A stretch of 64,000 nucleotides of DNA from Rhizobium tumorigenes (GTDB taxonomy: Bacteria; Pseudomonadota; Alphaproteobacteria; Rhizobiales; Rhizobiaceae), in assembly GCF_003240565.2 (NCBI RefSeq), contig NZ_CP117255.1, positions 992,001-1,056,000 on the forward strand, in the 5' to 3' direction. Below the pieces are notes generated by a model. The model searched no databases, had not been told where the DNA came from, and saw only the letters and a program-made list of their open reading frames with translations. Made by a program: the position numbers and the translations under genes. How positions within the stretch are numbered: position 1 is the stretch's first letter; every line of letters begins with the position of its first letter. Positions 8,824 through 16,902 of the stretch are shown piece after piece.

Positions 8824-9398
8824 GCAATAGCAACGCGACGCTGATCGCGCCGCAGCCAAAGGGCCTCGTCGATTCGTCGACCGGCCGTCCCATCGGCAGC
8901 AACGATCCGTTTTTCGGCGAAGTGAACAACGAGCTGGCGGACAAGGGCTTTCTCACGACAACCACCGACAACTTGATCACCTGGGCTCGTACGGGCTCGC
9001 TGATGTGGATGCAGTTCGGGCTCGCCTGCTGCGCCGTGGAAGGCCTGATGCAGGTCTCCGGTCCGCGTTACGACATGGAGCGCTTCGGTGTGGCGCCGCG
9101 TGCATCCCCGCGCCAGTCCGACGTGATGATCGTTGCGGGCACGCTCACCAACAAGATGGCGCCGGCGCTGCGCAAGGTTTACGACCAGATGCCTGAGCCG
9201 CGCTATGTGATCTCGATGGGATCCTGCGCCAATGGCGGGGGGTACTATCACTATTCCTACTCGGTCGTGCGCGGCTGTGACCGTGTCGTGCCTGTCGATA
9301 TCTACGTCCCGGGCTGTCCTCCCACGGCAGAAGCGCTCCTTTATGGCGTACTCCTGCTGCAGAAAAAGATCCGCCGCACCGGCACGATCGAACGCTAG
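8814..9398 (+). CDS. nuoB: NADH-quinone oxidoreductase subunit B
   Basis: A peripheral-arm subunit that carries cluster N2, the last iron-sulfur cluster before quinone. The protein is 194 aa. The tandem cysteines Cys72-Cys73 and the later SMGSCANGG and VPGCPP cysteines are present. The loop just after the tandem pair reads [16 protein letters not shown]. From memory, relatives have CCAVEMMQ-S-MPRYD, so this one has one extra residue and two methionines changed to glycine (see findings). The start at 8814 overlaps the nuoA end and has a GGAG ribosome site. An upstream GTG at 8793 would add seven unrelated residues. It is the second gene of the operon. Confidence 0.95.
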   Translation: MGVGNSNATLIAPQPKGLVDSSTGRPIGSNDPFFGEVNNELADKGFLTTTTDNLITWARTGSLMWMQFGLACCAVEGLMQVSGPRYDMERFGVAPRASPRQSDVMIVAGTLTNKMAPALRKVYDQMPEPRYVISMGSCANGGGYYHYSYSVVRGCDRVVPVDIYVPGCPPTAEALLYGVLLLQKKIRRTGTIER

Positions 9399-9416
9399 AT
9401 CGAGGGACAAAGTATC

Positions 9417-10034
9417 ATGACTGAAGCCCTGAGCGAACTTGCTGCCTACATCGGCGAAGCGCGCGGCACGCTGGTTTCCTCGTCGGAGATCAAGTTCGGC
9501 GAACTGACGCTCACAACGGATGCTGATAACATCGTCGCGCTCCTGACATTTCTGCGTGACGATCCGAAATGTGCCTTCATCGCGCTCACCGATATCTGCG
9601 GCGTAGACTGGCCGCAGAGGCCGGAGCGCTTCGACGTGGTCTACCACCTAATGTCGCCGACGAAGAACCTGCGCATCCGCATCAAGCTCGTCACGACGGA
9701 AGACCGTGCAGTTCCGTCCGCCGGCGGTGTATTTCGCGGTGCAGACTGGTTCGAGCGCGAGGCGTGGGACCTGTTCGGGATCACCTTCTCCGGCCACACG
9801 GACCTTCGCCGCATCCTCACCGATTACGGTTTCGAGGGCCATCCGCTGCGCAAGGATTTTCCGACAACCGGTTTCGTCGAAGTACGCTACGATGATCTGG
9901 CCAAGCGGGTCGTCTACGAGTCGGTAGAACTGAAACAGGAATTTCGCAATTTCGACTTCCTCAGCCCCTGGGAAGGCACGGACTACGTCCTCCCGCCCGT
10001 GGTGCTGCCGGGTGACGAGAAGGCGAAGCAGTAG
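9417..10034 (+). CDS. nuoC: NADH-quinone oxidoreductase subunit C
   Basis: A 30-kDa-type peripheral-arm subunit that packs against NuoD and NuoB; it binds no cofactor. The protein is 205 aa, normal for a stand-alone rhizobial NuoC. The family signature [34 protein letters not shown] is intact around residues 113-145. The start lies 18 bases after nuoB. Its stop codon (10032-10034) falls inside a run of TAGGC-type repeats that flanks the next gene, so the cassette at 10031-10505 begins exactly at the nuoC stop. Confidence 0.96.
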   Translation: MTEALSELAAYIGEARGTLVSSSEIKFGELTLTTDADNIVALLTFLRDDPKCAFIALTDICGVDWPQRPERFDVVYHLMSPTKNLRIRIKLVTTEDRAVPSAGGVFRGADWFEREAWDLFGITFSGHTDLRRILTDYGFEGHPLRKDFPTTGFVEVRYDDLAKRVVYESVELKQEFRNFDFLSPWEGTDYVLPPVVLPGDEKAKQ

Positions 10035-10074
10035 GCGGTAGGTTAGGCTTTGGGGAATAGGCAGTAGGCAATAG
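10031..10074. repeat. TAGGCA-type short repeat cluster, left flank of the four-helix-bundle cassette
   Basis: A run of degenerate TAGGC(A/G)(A/G) units, for example GTAGGCGGTAGG followed by ATAGGCAGTAGGCAATAG. The same units appear in reverse orientation at 10476-10505, so the two clusters form loose inverted repeats around the gene at 10117. The cluster overlaps the nuoC stop codon. Confidence 0.7.
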
Positions 10075-10116
10075 TGGGAGACTGCGACGGCGATTAACTC
10101 TTATCAGGATCTGATA

Positions 10117-10458
10117 GTGTGGAAGCGCTCGATGGATATTGCAGTTGACTGCTACAGCCTGACCAAGACTTTTCCCAAAGACGAAATCTACGGCCTCGTT
10201 TCGCAGACAAGACTTTCCGCAGGCTCTGTTGCGGCGAATATTGCCGAAGGTTACGGACGAGAAACGACGGGCGCGTACGTTCATCATCTGAAGATCGCGC
10301 AGGGTTCGTTGAAGGAGTTGGAAACGCATCTCATACTGTGTTCGCGAGTGGGATTGATTGAAGCGCATCAACTTGAAACGGCGCTTTCCACAAGTGAAGA
10401 AATCGGAAAAATGCTTCGCTCTCTCGTGCGGCGCCTGCAGGAGGTACGGAGCAAATGA
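10117..10458 (+). CDS. four-helix bundle protein (23S rRNA intervening-sequence/S23 family)
   Basis: A 113-aa all-helical protein of the family found in 23S rRNA intervening sequences and related to the Avd accessory protein of diversity-generating retroelements. Its cellular role is not established. Hallmarks are YSLTKTFPKDEIYGL near residue 15 and NIAEGYGRE near residue 45. The listed start is a GTG at 10117, but the family's conserved N-terminus (NSYQDLIVW) is encoded upstream of it, back to an ACG at 10087 that stands where an ATG would be expected, 6 bases after GGGAG. The original start codon therefore seems to be mutated. The gene sits between nuoC and nuoD, flanked by inverted short repeats, and is foreign to complex I. 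Confidence 0.85.
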   Translation: MWKRSMDIAVDCYSLTKTFPKDEIYGLVSQTRLSAGSVAANIAEGYGRETTGAYVHHLKIAQGSLKELETHLILCSRVGLIEAHQLETALSTSEEIGKMLRSLVRRLQEVRSK

Positions 10459-10475
10459 AGGTTAAGACTGAACCG

Positions 10476-10505
10476 ACTGCCTATTGCCTAATGGCTAATG
10501 CCTGC
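10476..10505. repeat. TAGGCA-type short repeat cluster, right flank of the cassette
   Basis: ACTGCCTATTGCCTAATGG and the following bases are the reverse complement type of the units at 10031-10074. The cluster ends about 20 bases before nuoD and just before its ribosome site. Confidence 0.7.
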
Positions 10506-10524
10506 AGGAGCGGAGCGACGAGCA

Positions 10525-11715
10525 ATGACTGAACACAACGTCCGTAATTTCACGATCAACTTCGGTCCGGAGCATCCGTCTGCGCATGGCGTGCTGCGTC
10601 TGGTGCTGGAGCTAGATGGGGAGATTGTCGAGCGGGTCGATCCGCATATCGGCCTGCTGCACCGTGGCACCGAGAAGTTGATCGAGACCAAGACCTATCT
10701 GCAGGCTGTGCCTTATTTCGACCGTCTGGATTACGTTGCGCCGATGAACCAGGAGCACGCGTTTGCTCTCGGCGTCGAGAAGCTGCTTGGCCTGGAGATC
10801 CCTATCCGTGGTCAGTTGATTCGCGTGCTCTATTCGGAAATCGGCCGTATCCTGTCGCACATCATGAACGTTACGACCCAGGCGATGGACGTTGGCGCCA
10901 TGACGCCGCCGGTCTGGGGCTTCGAAGAGCGCGAAAAGCTGATGATCTTCTATGAGCGCGCTTGCGGCGCTCGGTTGCACGCAGCCTATTTCCGTCCCGG
11001 CGGCGTCCATCAGGACATTCCACCGGACCTGGTCGAAGACATCGGCAAGTGGTGCGATCCCTTCCTGAAGATACTCGACGACATCGAAGGCCTCCTCACA
11101 GGCAATCGTATTTTCAAGCAGCGCAACGTCGATATCGGCGTCGTGAAGCTGGAAGATGCTTGGAACATGGGGTTCTCCGGCGTCATGATCCGTGGCTCCG
11201 GTGCCAAGTGGGACCTGCGTCGCTCGCAGCCCTATGAGTGCTATTCCGACCTCGAATTCGACATCGCCATCGGCAAGAACGGCGACTGTTTCGACCGCTA
11301 CCTGATCCGCATGGAAGAGATGCGACAGTCGGTGCGGATTATGAAGCAGTGCGTCGATCGTCTTCTCGGTGTTGCCAAGACCGGCCCCGTGTCGTCGCTG
11401 GACGGCAAGGTCGTGCCGCCGAAGCGCGGCGACATGAAGCGCTCGATGGAGGGCCTTATCCACCATTTCAAGCTCTACACCGAGGGCTACCACGTGCCGG
11501 CCGGCGAAGTGTATGCGGCCGTCGAGGCGCCCAAGGGTGAGTTCGGCGTCTACCTGGTGGCCGACGGGTCGAACAAGCCATACCGCTGCAAAATCCGTGC
11601 TCCGGGCTTCGTCCACCTGCAGGCTATGGACTTCCTGTGCCGTGGCCACCAGCTGGCCGACGTGACGGCGGTGCTGGGTTCGCTCGACATCGTCTTCGGC
11701 GAGGTCGATCGCTGA
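10525..11715 (+). CDS. nuoD: NADH-quinone oxidoreductase subunit D
   Basis: The 49-kDa-type subunit, which forms the quinone-binding pocket with NuoB. The protein is 396 aa, the normal rhizobial length. The N-terminal motif [12 protein letters not shown] carries the quinone-site His, and the C-terminus ends in the conserved [11 protein letters not shown]. The ATG at 10525 is preferred over a start at 10498 because it begins [18 protein letters not shown], as in relatives, and follows a GGAGCGACG ribosome region. The four-helix-bundle cassette separates it from nuoC by 490 bases, so expression depends on read-through or on a promoter inside the cassette. Confidence 0.96.
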   Translation: MTEHNVRNFTINFGPEHPSAHGVLRLVLELDGEIVERVDPHIGLLHRGTEKLIETKTYLQAVPYFDRLDYVAPMNQEHAFALGVEKLLGLEIPIRGQLIRVLYSEIGRILSHIMNVTTQAMDVGAMTPPVWGFEEREKLMIFYERACGARLHAAYFRPGGVHQDIPPDLVEDIGKWCDPFLKILDDIEGLLTGNRIFKQRNVDIGVVKLEDAWNMGFSGVMIRGSGAKWDLRRSQPYECYSDLEFDIAIGKNGDCFDRYLIRMEEMRQSVRIMKQCVDRLLGVAKTGPVSSLDGKVVPPKRGDMKRSMEGLIHHFKLYTEGYHVPAGEVYAAVEAPKGEFGVYLVADGSNKPYRCKIRAPGFVHLQAMDFLCRGHQLADVTAVLGSLDIVFGEVDR

Positions 11716-12011
11716 TGCAGTCATTACCCGTCGCCATTGCCGTGTTTCTGGTCGCGTCGGCTGCCTTTGCGCAGCAGGCGCCGACCAAGCTCGGCTCGAT
11801 GGGGCAGGTAGTGGGCAAGCCAATCACCGGCGACAGTGCAGGCGCGGCTTCGGGCGAGCAGACCATGGCCCAGCTTCTAAGCAAGGGTTACGATATCAAG
11901 GCCGCCGTGCCGAATGGCGGTAAGTTCATCGTATTTATGCAGAAAGACCAGTCGGCCTATGCCTGCGAGTTCCAGTCCCTGACGGGCGCGCGGTGTGGTT
12001 CCATAAACTGA
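11715..12011 (+). CDS. small secreted protein inside the nuo operon (98 aa)
   Basis: A 98-aa protein with a clear signal peptide (residues 1-19, cleavage near AFA-QQ), so it is exported to the periplasm. The mature part is small, glycine-rich at first, and carries two cysteines (CEF and ARCGSIN) that could form a disulfide. I know no function or domain. Its ATG overlaps the nuoD stop by one base (TGATG), which indicates translational coupling, and nuoE starts 16 bases after it. It does not correspond to a bacterial Nuo subunit. A role in complex I assembly is possible only by position. Confidence 0.75.
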   Translation: MQSLPVAIAVFLVASAAFAQQAPTKLGSMGQVVGKPITGDSAGAASGEQTMAQLLSKGYDIKAAVPNGGKFIVFMQKDQSAYACEFQSLTGARCGSIN

Positions 12012-12027
12012 GATAAGGCGTGAAAGT

Positions 12028-12918
12028 ATGTCCGTTCGTCGACTAGCAGAAAATCAGTTCCAGCCTGCCGGCTTCGCGTTCAGCGACGAGAATTCCGCAT
12101 GGGTGGACCGGACGATCCAGAAATATCCGGAAGGTCGCCAGCAATCGGCGGTGATCCCGGTGTTGATGCGCGCGCAGGACCAGGAAGGCTGGGTGTCCAA
12201 GGCTGCGATCGAAAAGGTCGCCGATATCCTCGGCATGGCCTATATCCGCGTCCTGGAAATCGCTACCTTCTATACCCAGTTCCAGCTGCAACCGGTCGGC
12301 ACCCGTGCCCATGTGCAGGTATGCGGGACGACCCCTTGCATGCTGCGCGGTTCGCAAAAGCTGATGGATGTCTGCAAGAGCAAGATCCACGAGCATACGT
12401 TTGCCCGGAATGTCGAGGGCACGTTGTCCTGGGAAGAGGTCGAATGTCTCGGGGCCTGCGTCAATGCACCGATGGTGATGATCGGGCGCGATACCTACGA
12501 AGACCTGACCCCGGAACGGCTTGGCGAGATCATCGACACTTTCGAGGCCGGCAAGGGCGCCGAGATCAAGCCGGGTCCGCAAATCGACCGCTGGTTCTCG
12601 TCCCCGGAAGGTGGCCCGACGGCTCTTCTCGGCGAATACCAGCCTTATGCCAAGGCAGAGGACAAGCCGCCGGAGCCTGCTGCCTCTGCTGCTGAGGGCG
12701 CGACAACGCCGCCGTCTGAAGCCGCCAAGCCGAAAAGCACCGATGCCGAGACTAACGCTGCGCTAAAGAGCCCGGCCGATGGCAAGTCGGCAGCGCCAGC
12801 GGGTACTCCGAACGCACAGCCGGCAAAGGCCGACAACACAGCGTCCGGTCCGGCCAAGGCCGGCGCCACAGAGCCGGCGGCGGCGCCTGATGCTACGACA
12901 CCCAAGAAGCCGCAATGA
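12028..12918 (+). CDS. nuoE: NADH-quinone oxidoreductase subunit E
   Basis: The 24-kDa-type subunit with the binuclear cluster N1a, next to the FMN site. The thioredoxin-like domain occupies residues 20-180. The four cluster ligands are Cys99 and Cys104 (CGTTPC) and Cys140 and Cys144 (CLGAC). Residues from about 205 to 296 form an extra tail rich in alanine, proline, lysine and threonine with no predicted fold. It makes the protein about 90 residues longer than the compact family members. The stop overlaps the ATG of the next small gene. The start has a GGCGTGAAAGT context of moderate strength. Confidence 0.95.
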   Translation: MSVRRLAENQFQPAGFAFSDENSAWVDRTIQKYPEGRQQSAVIPVLMRAQDQEGWVSKAAIEKVADILGMAYIRVLEIATFYTQFQLQPVGTRAHVQVCGTTPCMLRGSQKLMDVCKSKIHEHTFARNVEGTLSWEEVECLGACVNAPMVMIGRDTYEDLTPERLGEIIDTFEAGKGAEIKPGPQIDRWFSSPEGGPTALLGEYQPYAKAEDKPPEPAASAAEGATTPPSEAAKPKSTDAETNAALKSPADGKSAAPAGTPNAQPAKADNTASGPAKAGATEPAAAPDATTPKKPQ

Positions 12919-13175
12919 TGATGACAGCAGTGGCCAACGTCACGGATAATCGTCTGCAGATGAGCATGAAGCCTGTTCTAGCCGACATGGTTCTCGGAAA
13001 CTCCGAAGCGGATAAACTCGTCGAGTCGATCCGTGGTCGGATTCCAGTCTACACGCTAAACGCAAACGCTGCTCGCGGCGACGTTGCCAATCTGTATAGA
13101 TCTGTTGGACGTATGAACATGCGACTGTCACGCATCGAAACACGTCTCGAAATAATCGACGAACCGGCGGAATAA
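12915..13175 (+). CDS. hypothetical protein between nuoE and nuoF (86 aa)
   Basis: An 86-aa, soluble, mainly helical protein with no family I recognise. The C-terminal half (from about residue 45) is basic and amphipathic, with a possible short coiled coil ending in acidic residues. Its first ATG overlaps the nuoE stop (ATGA) and nuoF follows after four bases, so it is translated as part of the nuo operon. Codon use is more AT-rich than in nuoE and nuoF, for example several CTA, AAT and AAC-rich stretches, which hints at a later insertion. Three consecutive ATG codons make the exact start uncertain by two residues. Confidence 0.65.
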   Translation: MMMTAVANVTDNRLQMSMKPVLADMVLGNSEADKLVESIRGRIPVYTLNANAARGDVANLYRSVGRMNMRLSRIETRLEIIDEPAE

Positions 13176-13179
13176 GCAA

Positions 13180-14484
13180 ATGCTGAACGATCAGGATCGC
13201 ATCTTTACCAATATCTACGGCCTTCGCGACAAGTCGCTGAAGGGCGCCATGAGCCGCGGCCACTGGGACGGCACCAAACAGATCCTCGAAAAGGGTCGTG
13301 ATTGGATCATCAACGAAATGAAAGCCTCCGGCCTGCGCGGTCGTGGTGGCGCCGGCTTCCCTACCGGGCTGAAATGGTCGTTCATGCCGAAGGAAAACGA
13401 CGGCCGTCCGCACTATCTGGTCGTCAACGCCGACGAATCGGAGCCGGGCACGTGCAAGGACCGCGATATCCTGCGCCACGATCCGCATACACTGATCGAA
13501 GGCTGCGTCATTGCCTCCTTCGCCATGGGCGCCAACTACGCCTACATCTATGTGCGCGGCGAATACATCCGCGAGCGCGAGGCGCTTCAGGCGGCGATCG
13601 ACGAGTGCTATGATGCCGGCCTGCTCGGCAAGAACAACAAGCTCGGCTACGACATTGACATCATCGTCCATCACGGCGCCGGCGCCTACATCTGTGGCGA
13701 GGAAACGGCGCTGCTCGAAAGCCTAGAGGGCAAGAAGGGCCAGCCGCGCCTGAAGCCGCCATTCCCGGCCAATATGGGCCTTTACGGCTGCCCGACGACG
13801 GTCAACAACGTCGAGTCTATTGCCGTTGCACCGACCATCCTGCGTCGTGGCGCTGCATGGTTCTCCGGCATCGGCCGTCCGAACAATGTCGGAACCAAGC
13901 TGTTCATGCTGTCCGGTCACGTCAACAAGCCCGTCACCGTCGAAGAAAGCATGGGGATCACCTTCCGGGAACTCGTCGAAAAGCATGGCGGTGGCATTCG
14001 TGGCGGGTGGGACAATCTACTGGCCGTCATTCCAGGCGGCGCATCCTGCCCGATCGTTCCGGCCAAGGACATGATCGACGGCATCATGGATTTCGACGGT
14101 ATGCGCGCTGCGGGTTCGTCCTTCGGCACCGGCGCCTCGATCGTCATGGACAAGTCCACCGATGTCATCAGGGCAATCGCCCGCATCTCGGCCTTCTTCA
14201 AGCACGAGAGCTGCGGCCAGTGCACGCCGTGCCGCGAAGGTACCGGCTGGATGTGGCGGGTGCTTGAGCGCATGGCGAAGGGCAACGCCCAGAAGCGCGA
14301 GATCGACATGCTGCTGCAGGTCACCAAACAGATCGAAGGCCACACGATCTGCGCACTTGGCGACGCGGCATCATGGCCCGTGCAGGGCCTGATCCGGCAT
14401 TTCCGTCCCGAGATTGAAAAGCGTATCGATCAGTACAGTGCCAACGCGCTGGACCACGGCGCCGTACTCGAGGCTGCCGAATAG
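13180..14484 (+). CDS. nuoF: NADH-quinone oxidoreductase subunit F
   Basis: The 51-kDa-type subunit, which oxidises NADH using FMN and passes electrons to cluster N3. The protein is 434 aa, normal length. The glycine-rich nucleotide motif [10 protein letters not shown] lies at residues 54-63, the NADH/FMN region includes [17 protein letters not shown], and the [4Fe-4S] motif [12 protein letters not shown] lies near residues 343-354, with the distal Cys in HTICALGDA. The start follows the 86-aa gene by four bases. It is a peripheral-arm subunit facing the cytosol. Confidence 0.97.
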   Translation: MLNDQDRIFTNIYGLRDKSLKGAMSRGHWDGTKQILEKGRDWIINEMKASGLRGRGGAGFPTGLKWSFMPKENDGRPHYLVVNADESEPGTCKDRDILRHDPHTLIEGCVIASFAMGANYAYIYVRGEYIREREALQAAIDECYDAGLLGKNNKLGYDIDIIVHHGAGAYICGEETALLESLEGKKGQPRLKPPFPANMGLYGCPTTVNNVESIAVAPTILRRGAAWFSGIGRPNNVGTKLFMLSGHVNKPVTVEESMGITFRELVEKHGGGIRGGWDNLLAVIPGGASCPIVPAKDMIDGIMDFDGMRAAGSSFGTGASIVMDKSTDVIRAIARISAFFKHESCGQCTPCREGTGWMWRVLERMAKGNAQKREIDMLLQVTKQIEGHTICALGDAASWPVQGLIRHFRPEIEKRIDQYSANALDHGAVLEAAE

Positions 14485-14808
14485 GAATAACGGCAAGGCG
14501 ACGCACCGGGATGCGCCGTCTGCCGAATGCGGCGGAGGCAGCGAAAGCGGCGCCGCGACGAGATGCGACAGATACGCGGTTGACCCGGGCAACTGTCGGT
14601 AGAATGAAGGAAGCAGCCGTGTTGCGGATCGTCTCCGTTGATTCGGATGCTTGGGGGCAGGGGGCGACCAAGCGGTGGTCTCTATAGACGGAATGCTAGG
14701 CAATTGCATCGCGCGCGGCTTCTCGGTCGTTTGAAGGCGAGGCTTTTGCGGTCATGAATTTGTTGCGGCCGGGTCCGGCGGCAAATGCGAAACAGGACTG
14801 AGTGGACG
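14485..14808. other. intergenic region between nuoF and nuoG
   Basis: A 324-base gap inside the operon, longer than any other nuo gap except the cassette. It holds one plus-strand ORF of 58 codons (14511-14687) and no recognisable regulatory element. Confidence 0.5.
14511..14687 (+). CDS. possible 58-aa basic protein between nuoF and nuoG
   Basis: An open frame of 58 codons starting MRRLPNAAEAAKAAPRR and rich in Arg, Ala and Thr. It is on the operon strand and lies in an otherwise empty 324-base gap, but has only a weak ribosome site (AAGGCG about 13 bases upstream) and no family I know. It may be a small operon member or chance in GC-rich DNA. Confidence 0.3.
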   Translation: MRRLPNAAEAAKAAPRRDATDTRLTRATVGRMKEAAVLRIVSVDSDAWGQGATKRWSL

Positions 14809-16890
14809 ATGGCAAAACTGAAGATTGACGGCAAAGAGATCGAAGTCCCGGATCACTACACGCTCATCCAGGCGTGCGAGGAAGCCGGCGCCGAAGTTCC
14901 GCGCTTCTGTTTCCATGAACGCCTGTCGGTTGCCGGCAACTGCCGCATGTGCCTGATCGAGGTCAAGGGCGGACCGCCGAAGCCGCAGGCTTCCTGCGCC
15001 ATGGGCGTGCGCGATATCAGAGGCGGCCCGAACGGCGAACTGCCGGAAATCTTCACCAACACGCCGATGGTCAAGAAGGCCCGCGAAGGCGTGATGGAAT
15101 TCCTGCTCATCAACCATCCGCTGGATTGCCCCATCTGCGACCAGGGTGGCGAATGCGACCTGCAGGACCAGGCCATGGCCTTCGGCATCGACTCGTCGCG
15201 CTACCGTGAAGACAAGCGTGCGGTCGAGGACAAGTACATCGGCCCGCTGGTCAAGACCGTGATGAACCGCTGCATCCATTGCACGCGCTGCGTCCGCTTC
15301 ACTACCGAAGTCGGCGGCATCTCCGAGCTCGGCCTGATCGGCCGTGGCGAGGATGCAGAAATCACCACCTATCTCGAGCAGGCAATGACCTCCGAGCTGC
15401 AGGGAAATGTCGTCGACCTCTGCCCGGTCGGCGCGCTGACATCTAAGCCATTCGCCTTCACAGCCCGCCCCTGGGAGCTCAACAAGACCGAGTCGATCGA
15501 CGTCATGGACGCGCTGGGTTCGGCCATCCGCGTCGATACCCGTGGTCGCGAAGTGATGCGTATCCTGCCGCGTACCAACGATGCGATCAACGAGGAGTGG
15601 ATCTCCGACAAGAGCCGCTACATCTGGGACGGACTGAAGACCCAGCGTCTCGACAAGCCCTATGTCCGCCGCGACGGTCGCCTGCAGGTGGCCACATGGG
15701 CGGAAGCCTTTGCCGCCATCAAGTCGGCAGTCGCCTCCACGTCGGGCGACAAGATCGGCGCAATCGCCGGCGATCTCGCCTCGGTCGAGGAAATGTACGC
15801 CCTTTCCGAACTGATGAAGGCGCTCGGGTCTGAAAACCTTGACTGTCGCCAGGATGGTGCGGCATTCGATCCGTCGCTCGGTCGGGCCAGCTACGTTTTC
15901 AATCCGACCATCGAGGGTATCGAGGCGGCAGACGCGCTGCTCATCGTCGGCGCCAACCCGCGGTACGAGGCCGCTGTCCTCAACGCGCGTATCCGCAAGC
16001 GCTGGCGTCGAGGCAAGTTCCCGATCGGCGTGATCGGTGAAGGCGGCGAGATGCGTTACAAGTACGATTATCTCGGTGCAGGTCCGGATACGCTGCTGGA
16101 CGTCGTCAACGGCGGCCACGATTTTGCAGAGATCCTGAAGAATGCCGAACGCCCGATGATCATCGTCGGGTCCGGCGCGTTCATCCGCGAAGATGCAGCT
16201 GACATCGTTGCCAACGTTGCCAAGCTTGCCGTCGGAGTTGGTGCAGTCACCGAGGGCTGGAACGGGCTTGCCGTTCTGCACACGGTTGCCTCCCGCGTCG
16301 GTGGGCTCGATCTCGGCTTCGTTCCGGGGGAGAAGGGTGTCAATGCGGCTGCCATGCTGACGGCTATGGACGTGCTCTTCCTCCTCGGCGCCGACGAGAT
16401 GGATTTCTCGGCCAAGACTGCGAAATTCACCGTCTACATCGGGTCGCATGGCGACCAGGGTGCCCAGACCGCAGACGTCATCCTGCCCGGCGCGACCTAT
16501 ACCGAGAAGTCGGGCATCTGGGTCAACACCGAGGGTCGTGTCCAGATGGGCAACCGCGCCGGTTTCGCACCGGGCGATGCGCGCGAGGACTGGGCGATCC
16601 TACGGGCTCTCTCCGACGTGCTCGGAAAGAAGCTGCCATTTGATTCGCTGAGCCAGTTGCGGTCAAAACTCTACGCTGCATTCCCGCATTTCGCTGACAT
16701 CGACGAGATCGCCGTGGCTGACAGTGCCAGAATTGTCGCTTTGTCGAAGAAAGCCGGGAAGATGGGCAAATCCGCGTTTGCGTCGCCGATCAAAGACTTC
16801 TATTTGACGAACCCGATAGCGCGAGCTTCCGCTGTTATGGCGGAGTGCTCGGCATTGGCCCGCAACAACTTCCAGGCTGCGGCAGAGTAA
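14809..16890 (+). CDS. nuoG: NADH-quinone oxidoreductase subunit G
   Basis: The 75-kDa-type subunit, the largest of the peripheral arm, wiring electrons through clusters N1b, N4 and N5. The protein is 693 aa from the ATG at 14809 (MAKLKIDGKEIEVPDHYTL); the upstream start at 14785 adds unrelated residues. The N-terminal ferredoxin-like domain has its Cys ligands in PRFCFHE, GNCRMC and ASCAMG. The H-C-C-C ligand set for N5 lies in HPLDCPICDQGGECDLQDQ, and N4 in RCIHCTRC. The rest is a molybdopterin-oxidoreductase-like fold without cofactor. It follows a 324-base gap after nuoF and is followed by nuoH after 12 bases. Confidence 0.96.
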   Translation: MAKLKIDGKEIEVPDHYTLIQACEEAGAEVPRFCFHERLSVAGNCRMCLIEVKGGPPKPQASCAMGVRDIRGGPNGELPEIFTNTPMVKKAREGVMEFLLINHPLDCPICDQGGECDLQDQAMAFGIDSSRYREDKRAVEDKYIGPLVKTVMNRCIHCTRCVRFTTEVGGISELGLIGRGEDAEITTYLEQAMTSELQGNVVDLCPVGALTSKPFAFTARPWELNKTESIDVMDALGSAIRVDTRGREVMRILPRTNDAINEEWISDKSRYIWDGLKTQRLDKPYVRRDGRLQVATWAEAFAAIKSAVASTSGDKIGAIAGDLASVEEMYALSELMKALGSENLDCRQDGAAFDPSLGRASYVFNPTIEGIEAADALLIVGANPRYEAAVLNARIRKRWRRGKFPIGVIGEGGEMRYKYDYLGAGPDTLLDVVNGGHDFAEILKNAERPMIIVGSGAFIREDAADIVANVAKLAVGVGAVTEGWNGLAVLHTVASRVGGLDLGFVPGEKGVNAAAMLTAMDVLFLLGADEMDFSAKTAKFTVYIGSHGDQGAQTADVILPGATYTEKSGIWVNTEGRVQMGNRAGFAPGDAREDWAILRALSDVLGKKLPFDSLSQLRSKLYAAFPHFADIDEIAVADSARIVALSKKAGKMGKSAFASPIKDFYLTNPIARASAVMAECSALARNNFQAAAE

Positions 16891-16902
16891 GGGTAGGGGA
16901 CG

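Noticed and set aside
14752..16449. A 565-codon antisense frame
   Set aside because: Opposite nuoG; a GC-rich shadow with no domain.
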